From NCBI GenBank assembly GCA_025642065.1, contig JAODUP010000406.1, positions 282,001-346,000 of the forward strand: a stretch of 64,000 nt of DNA. Direction: 5' to 3'. The notes beneath the pieces were generated by a model. That model saw nothing but the letters and a program-made list of their open reading frames with translations. It made no database searches and had not been told where the DNA came from. How positions within the stretch are numbered: position 1 is the stretch's first letter; every line of letters begins with the position of its first letter. Origin of the DNA: Paralvinella palmiformis (taxonomy: Eukaryota; Annelida; Polychaeta; Terebellida; Alvinellidae). A program made the translations under genes and the position numbers. Positions 1 through 11,025 of the stretch are shown here, piece by piece.

Positions 1-286
1 ACAAAAATTTTGGTACGTTATACAAGTATATTCCTAATTTTCCGATCGTTGGTAAATCATTAACTTTCATTAACGAATTCACTATCTTGCCCCTTACTAT
101 TTATGATTTTTTTAATAATACATTGTATTTTAAGTAAAATTTTCTATTAAAATTACCTAGCTTGATGAATCTAAGGCTGTTGTGTGCTCTTAGATAAGAG
201 ATTTCAGAAAATGTTTGTACTTCTACGACACAGAGGCTGCTAGGAAGCCTTCATTTAACTGTTGTATCATTTGCAAAATGTTTTAG

Positions 287-361
287 GTGCCACTTTGGAG
301 ATCATTACAGACAAGTCCCAAGAAGGTGCCCAATTTGTTAAAGGATTTGGTGGAATTGGAG
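287..361 (+). CDS. ETF1: eRF1 (ETF1), penultimate coding exon, partial gene
   Basis: Class I eukaryotic release factor: recognises all three stop codons in the ribosomal A site and triggers peptidyl-tRNA hydrolysis with eRF3. The exon reads [20 protein letters not shown] followed by FGGIG, which I recognise as the nearly invariant C-terminal part of domain 3, the eRF3-binding domain. The acceptor is ttttag at 281-286 and the donor is gt at 362. The first base pair completes a glycine codon begun in an exon to the left of the window. The N domain with NIKS and the central domain with GGQ lie outside the window and cannot be checked. The intron from 362 to 988 (627 bp) has no other coding signal. 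Confidence 0.95.
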
Positions 362-988
362 GTAAATTGTGTGTGTGTGTTTTGTTAACAATGAAAAATA
401 ATCCGGCTGGCCAAAGATTTTCCATCATTAAAAAGGTTCGGTTGTGGGGGGAGAGGCTTTGGTGGCTCCACAGATTTACTTGTCGGATCTTTTTTTTGGC
501 ACATAATATAAATCGTATTCACATTTACCATCAGTCCATTAGAACCTGATGTTTTATAGAATGAGCCGGTGATTATATTTAGATTGATTTTTATTTATTC
601 ATGACCTTTCATTAACGCAATCAACCTCCTCCAAAGGTTACTGAAGTTATTGGAAACACTGCTTTAAGGGGTATCCTGTGGCAGTTCTTTTCCAACTCAC
701 TTGTAAAAGTTCAAACTTGTTTCCAAGCTACATCAGTGGTCACAATGAAATGTTGTGGATTTGGTTTAGAAAGGTAACTAAGTACGCTGGAGACTTCAAA
801 ACCTATTTTTTTCTTCATATGAACACTAACTAGAAATGGCCGACAGGATGTAATTTAAAAAAAAATTATTAACAGAGGTAGAAAATCATCTAAAGTGCAT
901 TGAAGGCAAATTTTATGAACGAAATAATATATTCTCGCAATCACTTTAATATTCTCCTGTATTACTGTTATTTTATGTATTATTGCAG

Positions 989-1071
989 GAATCCTTCGTT
1001 ATCAGGTGGACTTCCAGAGCTTGGAGCCTTTGGACGACATTGATGAAATGTTTGACCTTGATGACTACTAA
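989..1071 (+). CDS. ETF1: eRF1 (ETF1), terminal coding exon with stop
   Basis: The acceptor is tattgcag ending at 988. The first bases complete a glycine codon (G|GA) split by the intron, and the exon continues ILRYQVDFQSLEPLDDIDEM then FDLDDY and TAA. The acidic tail ending FDLDDY is the hallmark eRF1 C-terminus. The segment between VDFQ and FDLDDY differs from vertebrates, which is the usual variable stretch. With the exon at 287-361 this gives about 52 residues of a protein normally near 435 residues long. It is the 3' end of a housekeeping gene and is convergent with the LZTS gene. Confidence 0.96.
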
Positions 1072-1233
1072 ATAATAATCATTGAACATTACCTGCTGGA
1101 AGCGTGCCTAATTAGCCAAAAAACAAGTTCATTTATTATGTTAATTAGAAGTTTGGTTACGGAATTTTGGAATGCAGGCAAGGGCCACTGAGTGTTGGGA
1201 GGGTTCATCCGTTGATTTTCGTTATTTACCTGC

Positions 1234-1239
1234 AATAAA
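1234..1239 (+). terminator. candidate poly(A) signal of eRF1
   Basis: First canonical AATAAA after the eRF1 stop, 163 bases downstream, followed by an AT-rich stretch. A longer 3' UTR using a later signal is equally possible. Confidence 0.45.
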
Positions 1240-1735
1240 TTGCATTAATTACTTACACGAGCACCTTCATATAAGAATTATTATAATTAGTTTGTATTAA
1301 TTATTTTAATTAAATGGTCCATTTTGTTTATGTCAGCATTTTTGTTGTATCTTTTTTTAATACGAACCATCATAATTCTGTAAAATCTTTTGAAAATGTT
1401 TATTGCTTAAAAACGGAAAATGTTCCATAAAAGTATGTTGGTTTTATTTATCGAGCTAAATTTCTACAATTGATCTGTACAAAATTCGCTTGGATAAGTG
1501 TGCGGTAATGTTGAGAACAGACTACTGCTATGCTTGTTCGTATTTACAGTGGTACTTACAATGCAAGTACAATTTATGAGTTTGATGCATTTATTTATGC
1601 CCGGGATGACGATTCCAGGCTCGGATAGTAGATGTACTGGCACCAGACGAACATTGGTGCGTTTGCTTCCACACCACAGTGCTGGGGAGAGTGGCACGAG
1701 ATACGGATGATCTTGCTTGATTAAATTTGTTCCAT

Positions 1736-1754
1736 TCTCTCGTGTTACGAGAGA
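1736..1754. other. perfect 8-bp hairpin with 3-base loop
   Basis: The arms tctctcgt and acgagaga are exact reverse complements separated by gtt. It lies about 670 bases past the eRF1 stop, so it is in the transcript only if the long 3' UTR is used. Function unknown. Confidence 0.6.
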
Positions 1755-2692
1755 AGCAGGGGATAAAGGGGCTTAACTACAGTGTCTTGGCTAAACCCTC
1801 CAGGCCCCAGACCTAGAGTTATAGGCCGCCTCGGAACGGGAGTGGGTGTGTTGGTTTTGCTTTAATGATGTATCGGCACAGAAAGGTGGCTTACCATCTG
1901 TCACCTTTTGTCTTCAGTATTGGAGAAAGGTCGTCGTTAAACAGTTAATGACAGAAGAGTGTACCCTTACGAGGTCCTCTCGTACAGGCCGATTTATTTA
2001 TCCGATGGCCGTTATCTTTCCATTATGAATGATGTTCTTACAGTATGGACCCGTAATACATGTCTTCCTAACTGACACGCTGTTAACAGAACTTTTACCT
2101 CGTTGTGTAGGTATTTCCTATAAAAGTTTCGGTAGCGGCCGTCGACTGTGTACTAAATACAAAAATAATATTTCCTGGATTCCACACAATCTCGGGACGT
2201 CTGGAATTGCATTTTTGCTTGATTGATGCACAGTTTACGGTGACTTTTTATGGAAATTTTACTTCGACAGCTGCATTGAAGAACTGGTAAACTACTCCGT
2301 TCTTTGACAATTATCAATTCGTGTTGACCAACAAAGCCCCGACCTTTCTCTGTGACTTCCTTCGCATTACTTTGTGATCAATTCGGCCACGTTGCAGTGG
2401 ACCAGGCACCTATCGTGGTCGATGATAAAATGTTTGGCGATGTAATTATTACTTGGCAATATTGTATTCTGCCTGTATTTACTCCATGCAAAGCTGTAAT
2501 AAACATATTAAGAATACTGATCATTTTATCGCGCATTATTTTTGTCCAGCAGCAACGCCATTTGCTTATTTATGCCTTATTTACACACACCATACAAGAA
2601 CACCATTCTTCTTCGTACAGATGGGATTTATTTTAGAAAAGACAAAACTATACACATTTCTAGCAATGAGGTCAGATTGGCGAGCCCACACG

Positions 2693-2698
2693 TTTATT
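2693..2698 (-). terminator. candidate poly(A) signal of the LZTS gene
   Basis: TTTATT on the + strand reads AATAAA on the - strand, 1.1 kb downstream of the LZTS stop. Other weaker candidates exist, so this is tentative. Confidence 0.25.
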
Positions 2699-3838
2699 TA
2701 TAATAGCACCAAGGAACCCGACATCTGGCCTCAAAACGAACTGAAAGTAAAATATCGCGAGTAGATAGTCGTAATATCGAGAAGAACACTAAACAAATCT
2801 GTGTAGCCTTATTACTTGACCGCCATAATAGAAATACAGTAAGTATGCAAATGAATGACCTAATTATCATGTTGAACTACGGACACTGCACAGACTTGAA
2901 GCTTGTGATACATACACACACACATATATATATCGTGCATATACATACGTGCATACAATACTACTTAACAAAATTAGGACTGTCTGACTTCAGATAGAAT
3001 ACACTCAACAAAAATTACGAATCTTCACCAAGATCTGCAAGCTGAACATACATCAGATTTTTAATATATTGGTACTAAAAATGATAATATATTGGTGACT
3101 ACGGCACAAAAATAAATGGAACATCATCTATTTATATAATATGTACTCGTCTATAGCAACCATAGAAAAACTGTTTTCGGTATCACAGGAAGTATTTGCA
3201 ACCACAATTTAGGTTGAAGTCTAAACGTAGACAAACTCGATCGGCGATGTTAATAGCCAATTGGGTAGACTTGGATCAAAGTAAAATATCAGGTCGATGT
3301 TCGATCAGACTGAAACAAGGACCACTCTCTTCTTTCCTGACTGAATGACAACTTCAGTCGAAGTTTCTCGGGTCTCGATCTGTTTAACTCTCCTGAGCTA
3401 AGAATTTAGGTCACCACGTTGAAATCCATGAAAATGGGACATCGCACACCGAAAAGAACAAAAAACTGTTTACCGAATAAACACACACAAAATAATAATA
3501 CGGGATGAACACTGATCATTGTTCTAGTTATACAAGTGACATCAAACATGGTACAAATGATGTACAACTTGTTTTTAAGTAACTAAAGAGTATCCGTTGA
3601 AGCACCTAGCAAAGGCTTCTTGTTTGATTCTTCACTGGAAAGATCAATTCGACATGCCACAGAACTCTTACCAGGCCGGCAAGAGAATACCATATGTCCT
3701 GAAATTTAATCAGTTTAGAGAAAACAGAAGGTCTGTCTGTTTTACTAGACCCATTCCATGTCACATGAAAAAGTAGATTTCCAGTGTTGAAGAGTTGGCG
3801 TTCTGAAGATGATGGCATTTGGGTCGTGCTCTCACAGA

Positions 3839-4756
3839 TCAACAGATCGATTCTTCCTCTTCCAAAAGCGTGATGCTACCCCTTGCAGCTGCTTTTTCGG
3901 CTCCAGCTGTTCTGGCCATCAGCTTGATGTTGTGCTGCTCTAGTTCCAGGGTCAGCTGTTCGACGTCGTCCTCGAGTAACTTGTTCTTGCGCATTGCCTG
4001 GATGTAGTTCAGCTGGAGGTGTTTTTGGTAGCGGATGACCTTGTCCTTCTCAGTGAGCCAGCGTGTCCTCTCCTGTGTAAATTCCCCCTCTAACTCTGTC
4101 AGTCGTTTCCTTGTCTCTGTCAGTTCGCTGGCGAGTGCTGCAAGCTGCTCTTCGTGCCGTGCAGTCTGTTCAGCCACGAGCTCGTGCTGCCCTTGATCAG
4201 CGGATAATTTCTCTTGTGTGTATTTCTCTTTGAGGCTTTCTATTTCTTCCCTTGACTTATCCAGCTCACTTTCAAGTTCCTGCTTGGTGTTCTCAAACTG
4301 TTCCCTCATCCTTGCCAGCTCGCTATCAAGATGTTGTGCGTCTTCCCTAAACCGATTACGTTCTTCCGTTAGTTCCTTCACCCGTGCCCGCAATGTGACC
4401 AGCTCAGCATTTCGACTGCTCATTTGGTCCTTCTCGTCTTTCAGGTGTGACTTTAGGAGCGATATCTCACCCGATCGCTGCTGCAGCTCCCAATTCAGCT
4501 CCTCAGCACGAGCATTGGCATGACTCGATTGCTGCTCGAGTTCGGTGCAGTGCCGTTCCTGGTTCTTGTTGTTCTGCTGCAGCTGTTCGTTGTCTTTGCG
4601 CAGCGTGCGTCGCTCTTCCTGAAGCTTAAACAGCTGTATGAGCAGTGCCTGCTCAGTGCGAAAGCTCTTGTGGCAGGCGGCATCAAGTTTCTGTTGATAA
4701 TCATTACATCTGTCACGAAGTTCGGCCTCCCAATTCTGACGTTTTTCTTCGCACAC
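3839..4756 (-). CDS. LZTS: LZTS-family protein, C-terminal exon (Fez1 coiled coil)
   Basis: Begins VCEEKRQNWEAELRDRC after acceptor ctttcag and runs 305 residues to the stop. It is almost wholly heptad coiled coil, dense in Glu, Gln, Lys and Leu. Diagnostic family blocks are RSGEISLLKSHLKDE (vertebrate QKSGEISLLKQQLK) and KDKVIRYQKHLQLNYIQAMR (vertebrate EKVIQYQKQLQ..Y..MY.RN). The protein ends EEEESIC. Vertebrate LZTS1 as I recall ends ATEI, a class I PDZ ligand; here Ser is at -2 and Cys at 0, so the PDZ-ligand role is plausible but altered. The stop codon lies at 3839-3841. Confidence 0.95.
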   Translation of the reverse strand: MCEEKRQNWEAELRDRCNDYQQKLDAACHKSFRTEQALLIQLFKLQEERRTLRKDNEQLQQNNKNQERHCTELEQQSSHANARAEELNWELQQRSGEISLLKSHLKDEKDQMSSRNAELVTLRARVKELTEERNRFREDAQHLDSELARMREQFENTKQELESELDKSREEIESLKEKYTQEKLSADQGQHELVAEQTARHEEQLAALASELTETRKRLTELEGEFTQERTRWLTEKDKVIRYQKHLQLNYIQAMRKNKLLEDDVEQLTLELEQHNIKLMARTAGAEKAAARGSITLLEEEESIC

Positions 4757-5086
4757 CTGAAAGGCAGAATGACGCATGGATGAATACTCCTACAAAACTA
4801 AATCTTTGTGTCATTATCTTTTTAGTATTTAATATCAACAACAAAAGTCCCATTAAGTCCACCACAGTCCATCTTTTTTTTTAAACTTGGCAAAACGATT
4901 AGAGCTCTTTCAATCTCCACATGTTTACAGCCATACATCTATACCAATAAAGATAATACAGCAAATGTGCCAAAAAGGATAAAGTCAGCACAGACCAGAC
5001 GTGGAAGGATATGTTTTTATTTATGGGACGTGTTCTTAACCAAACACAGAAAATACTGACAGCATGATGTAAAACACTCATATTTC

Positions 5087-5191
5087 AAGTCAGGTAATAT
5101 GTATATTACCTGAAATTTTCAGATAATACGTCTATTGCTGAGATTTAATACAGATTACCAGAAAATTTCAGGTAATACACATATTACCTAA
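5087..5191. repeat. clustered inverted aggtaat/attacct motifs
   Basis: A near-palindromic aggtaatatgtatattacct at about 5092 recurs as aggtaatacacatattacct at about 5171, with gaaattttcag and gaaaatttcag beside them in opposite orientation. Together they form an imperfect inverted repeat of about 100 bp inside the LZTS intron. Origin unknown; possibly a very short MITE. Confidence 0.6.
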
Positions 5192-6995
5192 TTAACATAT
5201 ATATGAATGGCATTTACAAATTACTTTGGTATAATTTATGCAGTAGGCTACGTACGCGTATAATAGATAAAAATTTCATATATAGTGCAAAAGTCATGTG
5301 ATTGTTTTTAGGATCATCTTGTAGTCCAATATAAACGTTGCTTTATAATAATAACAACACACAATATCAGCGATTAAATCAAATTTCAACTCGAAAATAA
5401 ACACATAAATAAATGGTTATTTTTTTTTGGTGACAGTTTACAGAAGCCGGTGGCCAACTTTCTAAAGTTTTCCGACTTCAAATAAACAGCATGCTAAATG
5501 AAGACAGCGATTATAACAGCGATTTGAGACACTCTGTTTCCAGGCTAATTGCAAACTTCTCGACTAACAGCAGGGACAGGAAAAATGCAGCAATACAGAT
5601 TCGGTGACGATAAGGAGAATGGTAGGTCAGTCGGTTGGTCGGCCGCCCCAGCAAGTGCGAATAATGTCAAGGTTATTAATTTTACATTACAGGCCAGAAA
5701 ACAAAGGAGACAACAGACCATTTCGTGCCATCTAGCAAACGAACCATGTGATAAAAACAGCCTTTTAATAATAATAATAACATAGCACTTATTACAGCGC
5801 CACATATCCTAATGTTTAGTTCAAGGGCGAGATCACAATATGTTCCATATATTGATAACATGTCTATTACAGTTCCCAACTTTTCAATAACATATAATTT
5901 TTTCAGGCAAAAATAAATTAATAATTCTATTTGTAGCTCGATATAGTTCTATGAATCCCCCCAAAACGAAAACTGACAAACAATTAGTGAATTACACTTC
6001 TTGTTCCATGCTACTAGATGGCTTCACTGACCCGCAAACCACAGTAGATGCGGATTGCGCATGCATCGTGGAAATTGTCTATTACAAAATCTGTTAAAAA
6101 GTGGTAGTCCTCCAGTGCATCCGAGGTGTAACAAAAAACATTCGATCTCCCTCAGAGATTAATTAACCAGCTGATATTATTGTGAGTAACTGACCAAATT
6201 AACACTCTTCGGTGACATTAAATACCCCGTAAATGACTAATCTTTTGGCTTCAACCGACCAAAATATATTCCAGTCAGTGGTAGTAGGTAGTTTCAGGAG
6301 ACTGTAACAGAAATAGCTGCATTAAACACGAATTTCATGAAATTAAGCAAATTACCAATGATAAAATGTTGGCCTTAAATCAATCTGCAAACATGCTTTC
6401 AATCTAGGGCATAGATGTTAATATTTAATATAAAACATTTTGTATTTTGGTGCAATTTTGTATTATTAACCTTAATTATCAAAATTTAATGCCATATTTA
6501 AATCAATTTCAACTGCTATGACGAACACACATCTCACAAGATCTTATACAACAATAGAAAAAGGTTTAAATTTGATGATAATACAAATTTAGGAATGCTG
6601 TCCAACCTTTTGGTAGCTGTCATTAGAAGGTATAAAAATAAGACCTGAACAGACGTGCACATACACACCTGTTAGTGTGTCATCTTTGTTTAAACGACAT
6701 CATGACTGCGCACAAACGACTTAGTTCTTATCTATAACAGTTTATGTTGATTAGGTCCGAAAAGGTAAAAGAGTTCAATCCTATTTTTGGTAGTACCAGC
6801 TTGGCCTGTGTGTCAATGTGTAAACACGAGACGAGAAGAATGTACTGAGTTACTGGCTTACACTAATTTACATTCAAGGCTTTTTGCCCACCAAAATGAC
6901 AACATCAACAAAGATTGAGTAATACTGATGGGATTGATGCAAAACTTTAGTACAGTAAATTGGGAAAAGAAATGAATATTAAAGGTTAAGCTTAA

Positions 6996-6999
6996 ATAT

Positions 7000-7035
<36 letters not shown>

Positions 7036-7058
7036 TTGTGTGTGTGTGTGTGTGTGTG
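6996..7058. repeat. (AC)n(AT)n(GT)n self-complementary microsatellite
   Basis: A CA run, then TA, then TG: the outer blocks are reverse complements, so the whole tract can fold into a hairpin. It lies in the LZTS intron about 320 bases downstream of the 7379 donor. Confidence 0.95.
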
Positions 7059-7378
7059 AAATGATACAAATTAGACTGCACAACGGTGATTGTGTGAATA
7101 TTTGTATTATTATTCTTAAGCGACAAGGAAGTGCTATTTACTGCCCCTAGTGATGTCAAATGAGATATATTGTACTACATGCAGGTTCAGCATGTATTTG
7201 GCAATGATGATAAGCTGCTGATGCAGGTCTCACGGACCAAGTAAATTTGTTTATGGAAGTATAGATTTCTGGATGTACAGATTTATGGAAATATATGTTT
7301 TACTGAGGTATTGGCCTTAGTACTCTGAGCCAGTGCCATCACACAAACATACACATAGACATGAACATGCACACACAC

Positions 7379-8194
7379 CTGCAGTAAAGCCCGTTCATTT
7401 CTATCCATAGTTTCCCGAAGATGCTTCAGTTCGGCTTCCCGATGTTTCAAGATTGCCTCCAAATCTTCCATGCTACCATAGGCACAGGCCGGACTTGCAT
7501 GGCATGAGGTCAGCTGTGATGACACGTGGCTTCCATCTGACGAGCAGGCTCGGCTCAAATTAGATGAGGTATGGCTTGTGTTCAAACAGTTGTGGCTTGA
7601 CTCTGAAGATGCATGACTCGGATGCAGCACGGAAAAGCCCAGTTCGTTGACCGGGGGCCGAGCTGGGCCGAGGAAGATGTGATTTGTACTGTTTGACATT
7701 CCACTGCTCTCACTGAACGACGCATGGCCAACATCCATGCCGGCATGGCTCGTGCCGCACAAAGCATGCGCGGCACGGTCCAAGGAGGCACTGTTTGTGT
7801 GACGTGAATAGGCGTGATTCCGATCGACGGACATGTGACTGGTGCTCTGAAAGGGCTGTCCAGCCTCGAAAGAGGCATGACTCGTATAGCTTGCATTGGA
7901 TGATGCCTGGTTTGTGTGGCAGGTTGTGTGTCCATTAAACTGACTAGAGGGGGCTGGTGCACCAACCGGTGCTCGCTGCAAAAGTAGTGCGCCGGAACAG
8001 TCACGATGGCTGGCGCGGTTGCCGTCTTGGGACTGATATCCGTCATCGTGGCTGCGGTTGAGGTCGGAGATTAAATGTGGCTGCCGTCCCGGCAACGTGC
8101 ATTGTGAAGGTGAAGGTCGGCAAGGAGTGAAATGGTTCAGGGGTGTAATAATTGGCTTAAAGGCGACTGGCTTGATGATGTCATCAGGCGATAT
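7379..8194 (-). CDS. LZTS: LZTS-family protein, middle exon (Ser/His-rich linker and start of Fez1 domain)
   Basis: 272 codons in phase 0 on both sides, acceptor ttgttacag and donor CAG|GTGTGT. Starts ISPDDIIKPVAFKPIITP, a block conserved in the family. The middle is a low-complexity run of degenerate SHxS and NxSH tetrads (SHTSS, SHASS, TSHM, NHAY) with no predicted fold. The end SMEDLEAILKHREAELKHLR followed by ETMDRNERALLQ begins the Fez1 domain and corresponds to the family's leading helix. Joining to the next exon gives ALLQ-VCEEK, matching the vertebrate pattern Q-VYEEK. Confidence 0.93.
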
Positions 8195-8780
8195 CTGTAA
8201 CAAGAAAAAACAGGTGAATTATAAGACAGGCATGAAATGATTTATGCCAGAACGATGCATCTCGCATTGATGAATTTGTAAAAGGCTTGTCGTGTTCACT
8301 TGGACGGTGCGAGACAATGATTTCAAGACATTCATGTTTTAGCAACACCCGAAGCCATTTAAATTATACACCCGGAGCAGGGAACGCAAACTGGCTTTGA
8401 TGGAGCCAACATCAACACGGTTAGCTTTTAGTGTTACCCCAAAATCTTTCACATTTCAATACCAGTTTTCTTCTGTCTCGTCACAAAATTCATTTGTGAC
8501 ATTCCTCTTAATAGTGTTTGATCATATTTACTAGATACTGTGTTTTTCCATGATTGCTGTGTCACACATGTTGTTTGTTGGTGTCTTATATGCACATGCA
8601 CTAGCTGTCGTCTAGATTGAACAGTACACCCACATTTATGTACACAATTCCATAATAATATCTCTCTCCGTCTCACTCTTGTTGTTACTTATTTATAAAA
8701 ATATATTACTCCTTAGTTAGCTTAGTTCACTGTATATCAGGGTAGTTTTTAATTGAAATTTATTGTTCTAATGTGCTCCC

Positions 8781-9422
8781 TAAAAGGATAGCCCACCTTT
8801 ATTTCAAATTTTAAGGACTAATACAGCTCTACTCACAAATATCACAAATAATGTCAAAATGTGTAAACGATCACCCACATATTAAATAATCCAGTTTAAA
8901 GTGGGGATTAATCGATATTTAATGGCCTGTGGGCGCTGCCATTTTGAAGCTAGACAGTGACCGGAAGCTCCCGAATGCTGACGTCACTTCAGCGTATCTG
9001 GTTGACCTGAAGTCTGTAGAGCCCATACAATAGCATGTAAAAAAGTGTGAGCAAAGAATTATTCCAGAACTAAACGGCATTATCTTGTTAAAATTGTGTC
9101 ACGAATGATATACAACCATGTAAATTTGAGCCAGAAGGAACCTTACAATAGTAAGATGATTCAAAATGGCTCAAATATTAACGCAAGAGAAACTATAATC
9201 CGCGTCAGTCTAGAAGTGTGACGTCAGAGCATTTCAGTTTGCTCCTTCCCGCCTTCAAATCTAGCTTCCAGTGCAGCCGTAATGGCGGCCTTCCAGTAAT
9301 TTGGATTATTTCCCTACATCTATGATATCAGGTATATTTCGTGATTATTATTGTGGAATTTTTGGTTACTGTTCTAAGTATTACATATTTTAATATTTCC
9401 TGAGGGTGGATTGTCCATTTAA
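8781..9422 (+). mobile_element. MITE-like element with imperfect terminal inverted repeats
   Basis: Left end taaaaggatagcccacct and right end (reverse complement) taaatggacaatccaccct pair imperfectly over about 18 bases. The interior has no coding frame. Related ends and interior segments recur inside LDB at 49243 (+ orientation) and 50265-50480 (inverted), so this is an interspersed family. The superfamily is not assigned. Confidence 0.65.
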
Positions 9423-9611
9423 TGGAATGGATGTAATTGTAATAATTTTTGTTTAATAAAGAGATCTTACCACAAATGGAGGTTTGTTGGATTTAGTCGA
9501 CCAAACCTGCTCTGAAGCAGCAACTCCTAATTAGAGTAAGCGATGTTTAAAGATGCCTCGACAGAAACAAGATTCTTTAGTGGTGTCTCCTTTTGATCCG
9601 CTCATTGTACA

Positions 9612-9834
9612 GGGTTCATACACATTTTGACATCTCAGATTCCAGGACCTTCCAATGTCAAATTCAAGGACCTTTTCAATGAATTCACGAACTCTTAATG
9701 CGCAAAAAATACAAGTGTAATGACTGAATTCCTGTACGCTTATGATTAGAAATATAGATCTATTTGTCCAGGACTAGAATCCAAATTTTCAAATTCCAGG
9801 ACTTTCCAAGTTTTCAAGGACTCGTGTGAACCCT
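9612..9834. mobile_element. short TIR element with target duplication
   Basis: About 223 bp, bounded by agggttcatacac on the left and its imperfect complement gtgtgaaccct on the right, flanked by attgtac at 9604-9610 and again at 9835-9841. The interior repeats ccaggac and tttccaag motifs. Similar terminal words occur in the two larger elements at 51074 and 53536. The 7-8 bp duplication suggests hAT-type mobilisation, which is inference. Confidence 0.65.
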
Positions 9835-10145
9835 ATTGTACGAACCATCATCGGAAACAAATCTAGGATCAATTAGATTTTGTCAACGCCAAACGTAGTT
9901 AATTCTATTCCGCCAATTCTAAATACCATCATTCCATTTCTGCATTTTAAAACGACTTTAACTCGACAATTTACAAAAACAGGATTTGAAACTACCCGTA
10001 AGCTTCCATAATGTACCGGAACCAATGCCCAAAACATCATTTATCCGACAAGTGTGTTTTGTTTGAGTAAATTTTTTCGAATATCTAGATCTATGCCACA
10101 TGTATTTATATGTATGCAATTTCATTATGATGTTCGGTTGACTTG

Positions 10146-10283
10146 TTTAGCCTCCGGGCTGGTCACACCTGGGACATATGGCTGGGAAACATCCTACAAA
10201 CACAAGCATCGACCAGATTTGAACCCACAACCTGGAAGTCTGCTACACAGTGCTCTAACCACTGCACCACTGAAGGACACAAA
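10146..10283 (-). mobile_element. tRNA-derived SINE head fragment (family D)
   Basis: Read on the - strand it has a tRNA-like head (GGTGCAGTGGTTAGAGCACT with box B-like GGTTCAAATC spacing) followed by a body mentioning gatgtttcccagccatatg. The same head and body occur at 13063-13273 and 15325-15413. Confidence 0.6.
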
Positions 10284-10319
10284 TTTTTTATAATGTCTGT
10301 CATTATGAAAAGCCATTAA

Positions 10320-10790
10320 AATATCAAGTAAGCATTTGTTATTATATAACAATTATAATAATAATAATAATAATGTATATTTAATAAAGCACCCTTACTA
10401 GCAGGAGTCATTCAAAGGCACTGTATAAATAATATGTAATATAATAATACTCCAAATAATATGTCTAAAAACCCTATAAGAAATAAAAAAGATGGTTATT
10501 ATTTATCTGTGAAAGTAATTTTGAATAGATGTGTTTTTAAAACAGATTTAAAATTTTCAAGAGACAACACATTTCTAATATCTGCTGACAACCTATTCCA
10601 CAAAGTGGGGGCTGCAACACTAAATGCACGATCACCATTTGACTTGACAGAGACGGAGGCACCTGCAATAGTATCTGACTGGATGACCTGAATTTTCGGG
10701 ATGACTTTCTAATGGACACCAGTTTACAAAGGTATTCTGGTGCCATATCATTAATTGATTATAATTATGAGTAAAATCTTGAAATGGATA
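10320..10790 (+). repeat. interspersed repeat with AAT-rich start and 'aaagcacc/aaaggcactgtataaa' motif
   Basis: Starts with an (ATA/AAT) run followed by the aaagc-acc...aaaggcactgtataaa motif. The body contains gacaacacatttctaat and cctattccacaaagtggggg. It resembles a non-autonomous repeat widespread in invertebrate genomes; I recognise the pattern but cannot name the family. The 76-codon open frame inside it is not a gene. Confidence 0.5.
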
Positions 10791-11025
10791 CGCTGTCTAA
10801 CGGGTATGTGATTTATGGATGATCTTTCGTTATCTTTCTGATAAATTAAATGTATAGAATAATATATTTAAACAAACAAACACACACACACACCATTGTA
10901 TACCATTATATAATTTCACTGTATGCCACCTTTGAATAATTCCTGCTAATAAGAACAATATTAAATCTACATTATTATTATTATTAGATCTGATTAGAAA
11001 TAATGAATATAGACAACAGACTGAC

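Larger units (their letters stand above)
1072..3838. other. convergent interval between eRF1 and LZTS stops (both 3' UTRs)
   Basis: The interval separates two tail-to-tail stop codons. It holds the eRF1 3' UTR from the left and the LZTS 3' UTR from the right. AATAAA at 1234 is the first + strand poly(A) signal; TTTATT at 2693-2698 (AATAAA on the - strand) is a plausible LZTS signal about 1.1 kb past its stop. The ends of the two transcripts are not determined by sequence. Short AC/AT runs occur near 2915-2935. Short open frames here have no recognisable protein content. Confidence 0.6.
4757..7378 (-). other. LZTS intron between second and third recognised exons
   Basis: 2622-bp GT-AG intron; its donor GTGTGTGTG is itself the start of a short GT run. 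It contains palindromic aggtaat/attacct motifs at 5087-5191, a poly-T/A-rich middle, and the AC-AT-GT microsatellite at 6996-7058. No coding signal was seen on either strand. Confidence 0.8.
8195..11025 (-). other. LZTS intron between first and second recognised exons
   Basis: 2831-bp GT-AG intron. It is largely repeat-derived: a MITE-like element at 8781-9422, a short TIR element at 9612-9834, a SINE fragment at 10146-10283 and an interspersed repeat at 10320-10790. No exon was recognised inside. Confidence 0.75.

Noticed and set aside
1970..1995. ggtcctctcgtac resembles the complement of the rRNA sarcin-ricin loop
   Set aside because: Only about 12 bases match; sequence on both sides does not resemble 28S or mitochondrial 16S rRNA on either strand.
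10461..10691. 76-codon + strand open frame in an LZTS intron
   Set aside because: Lies wholly within an interspersed repeat with AAT-rich ends; no coding support.
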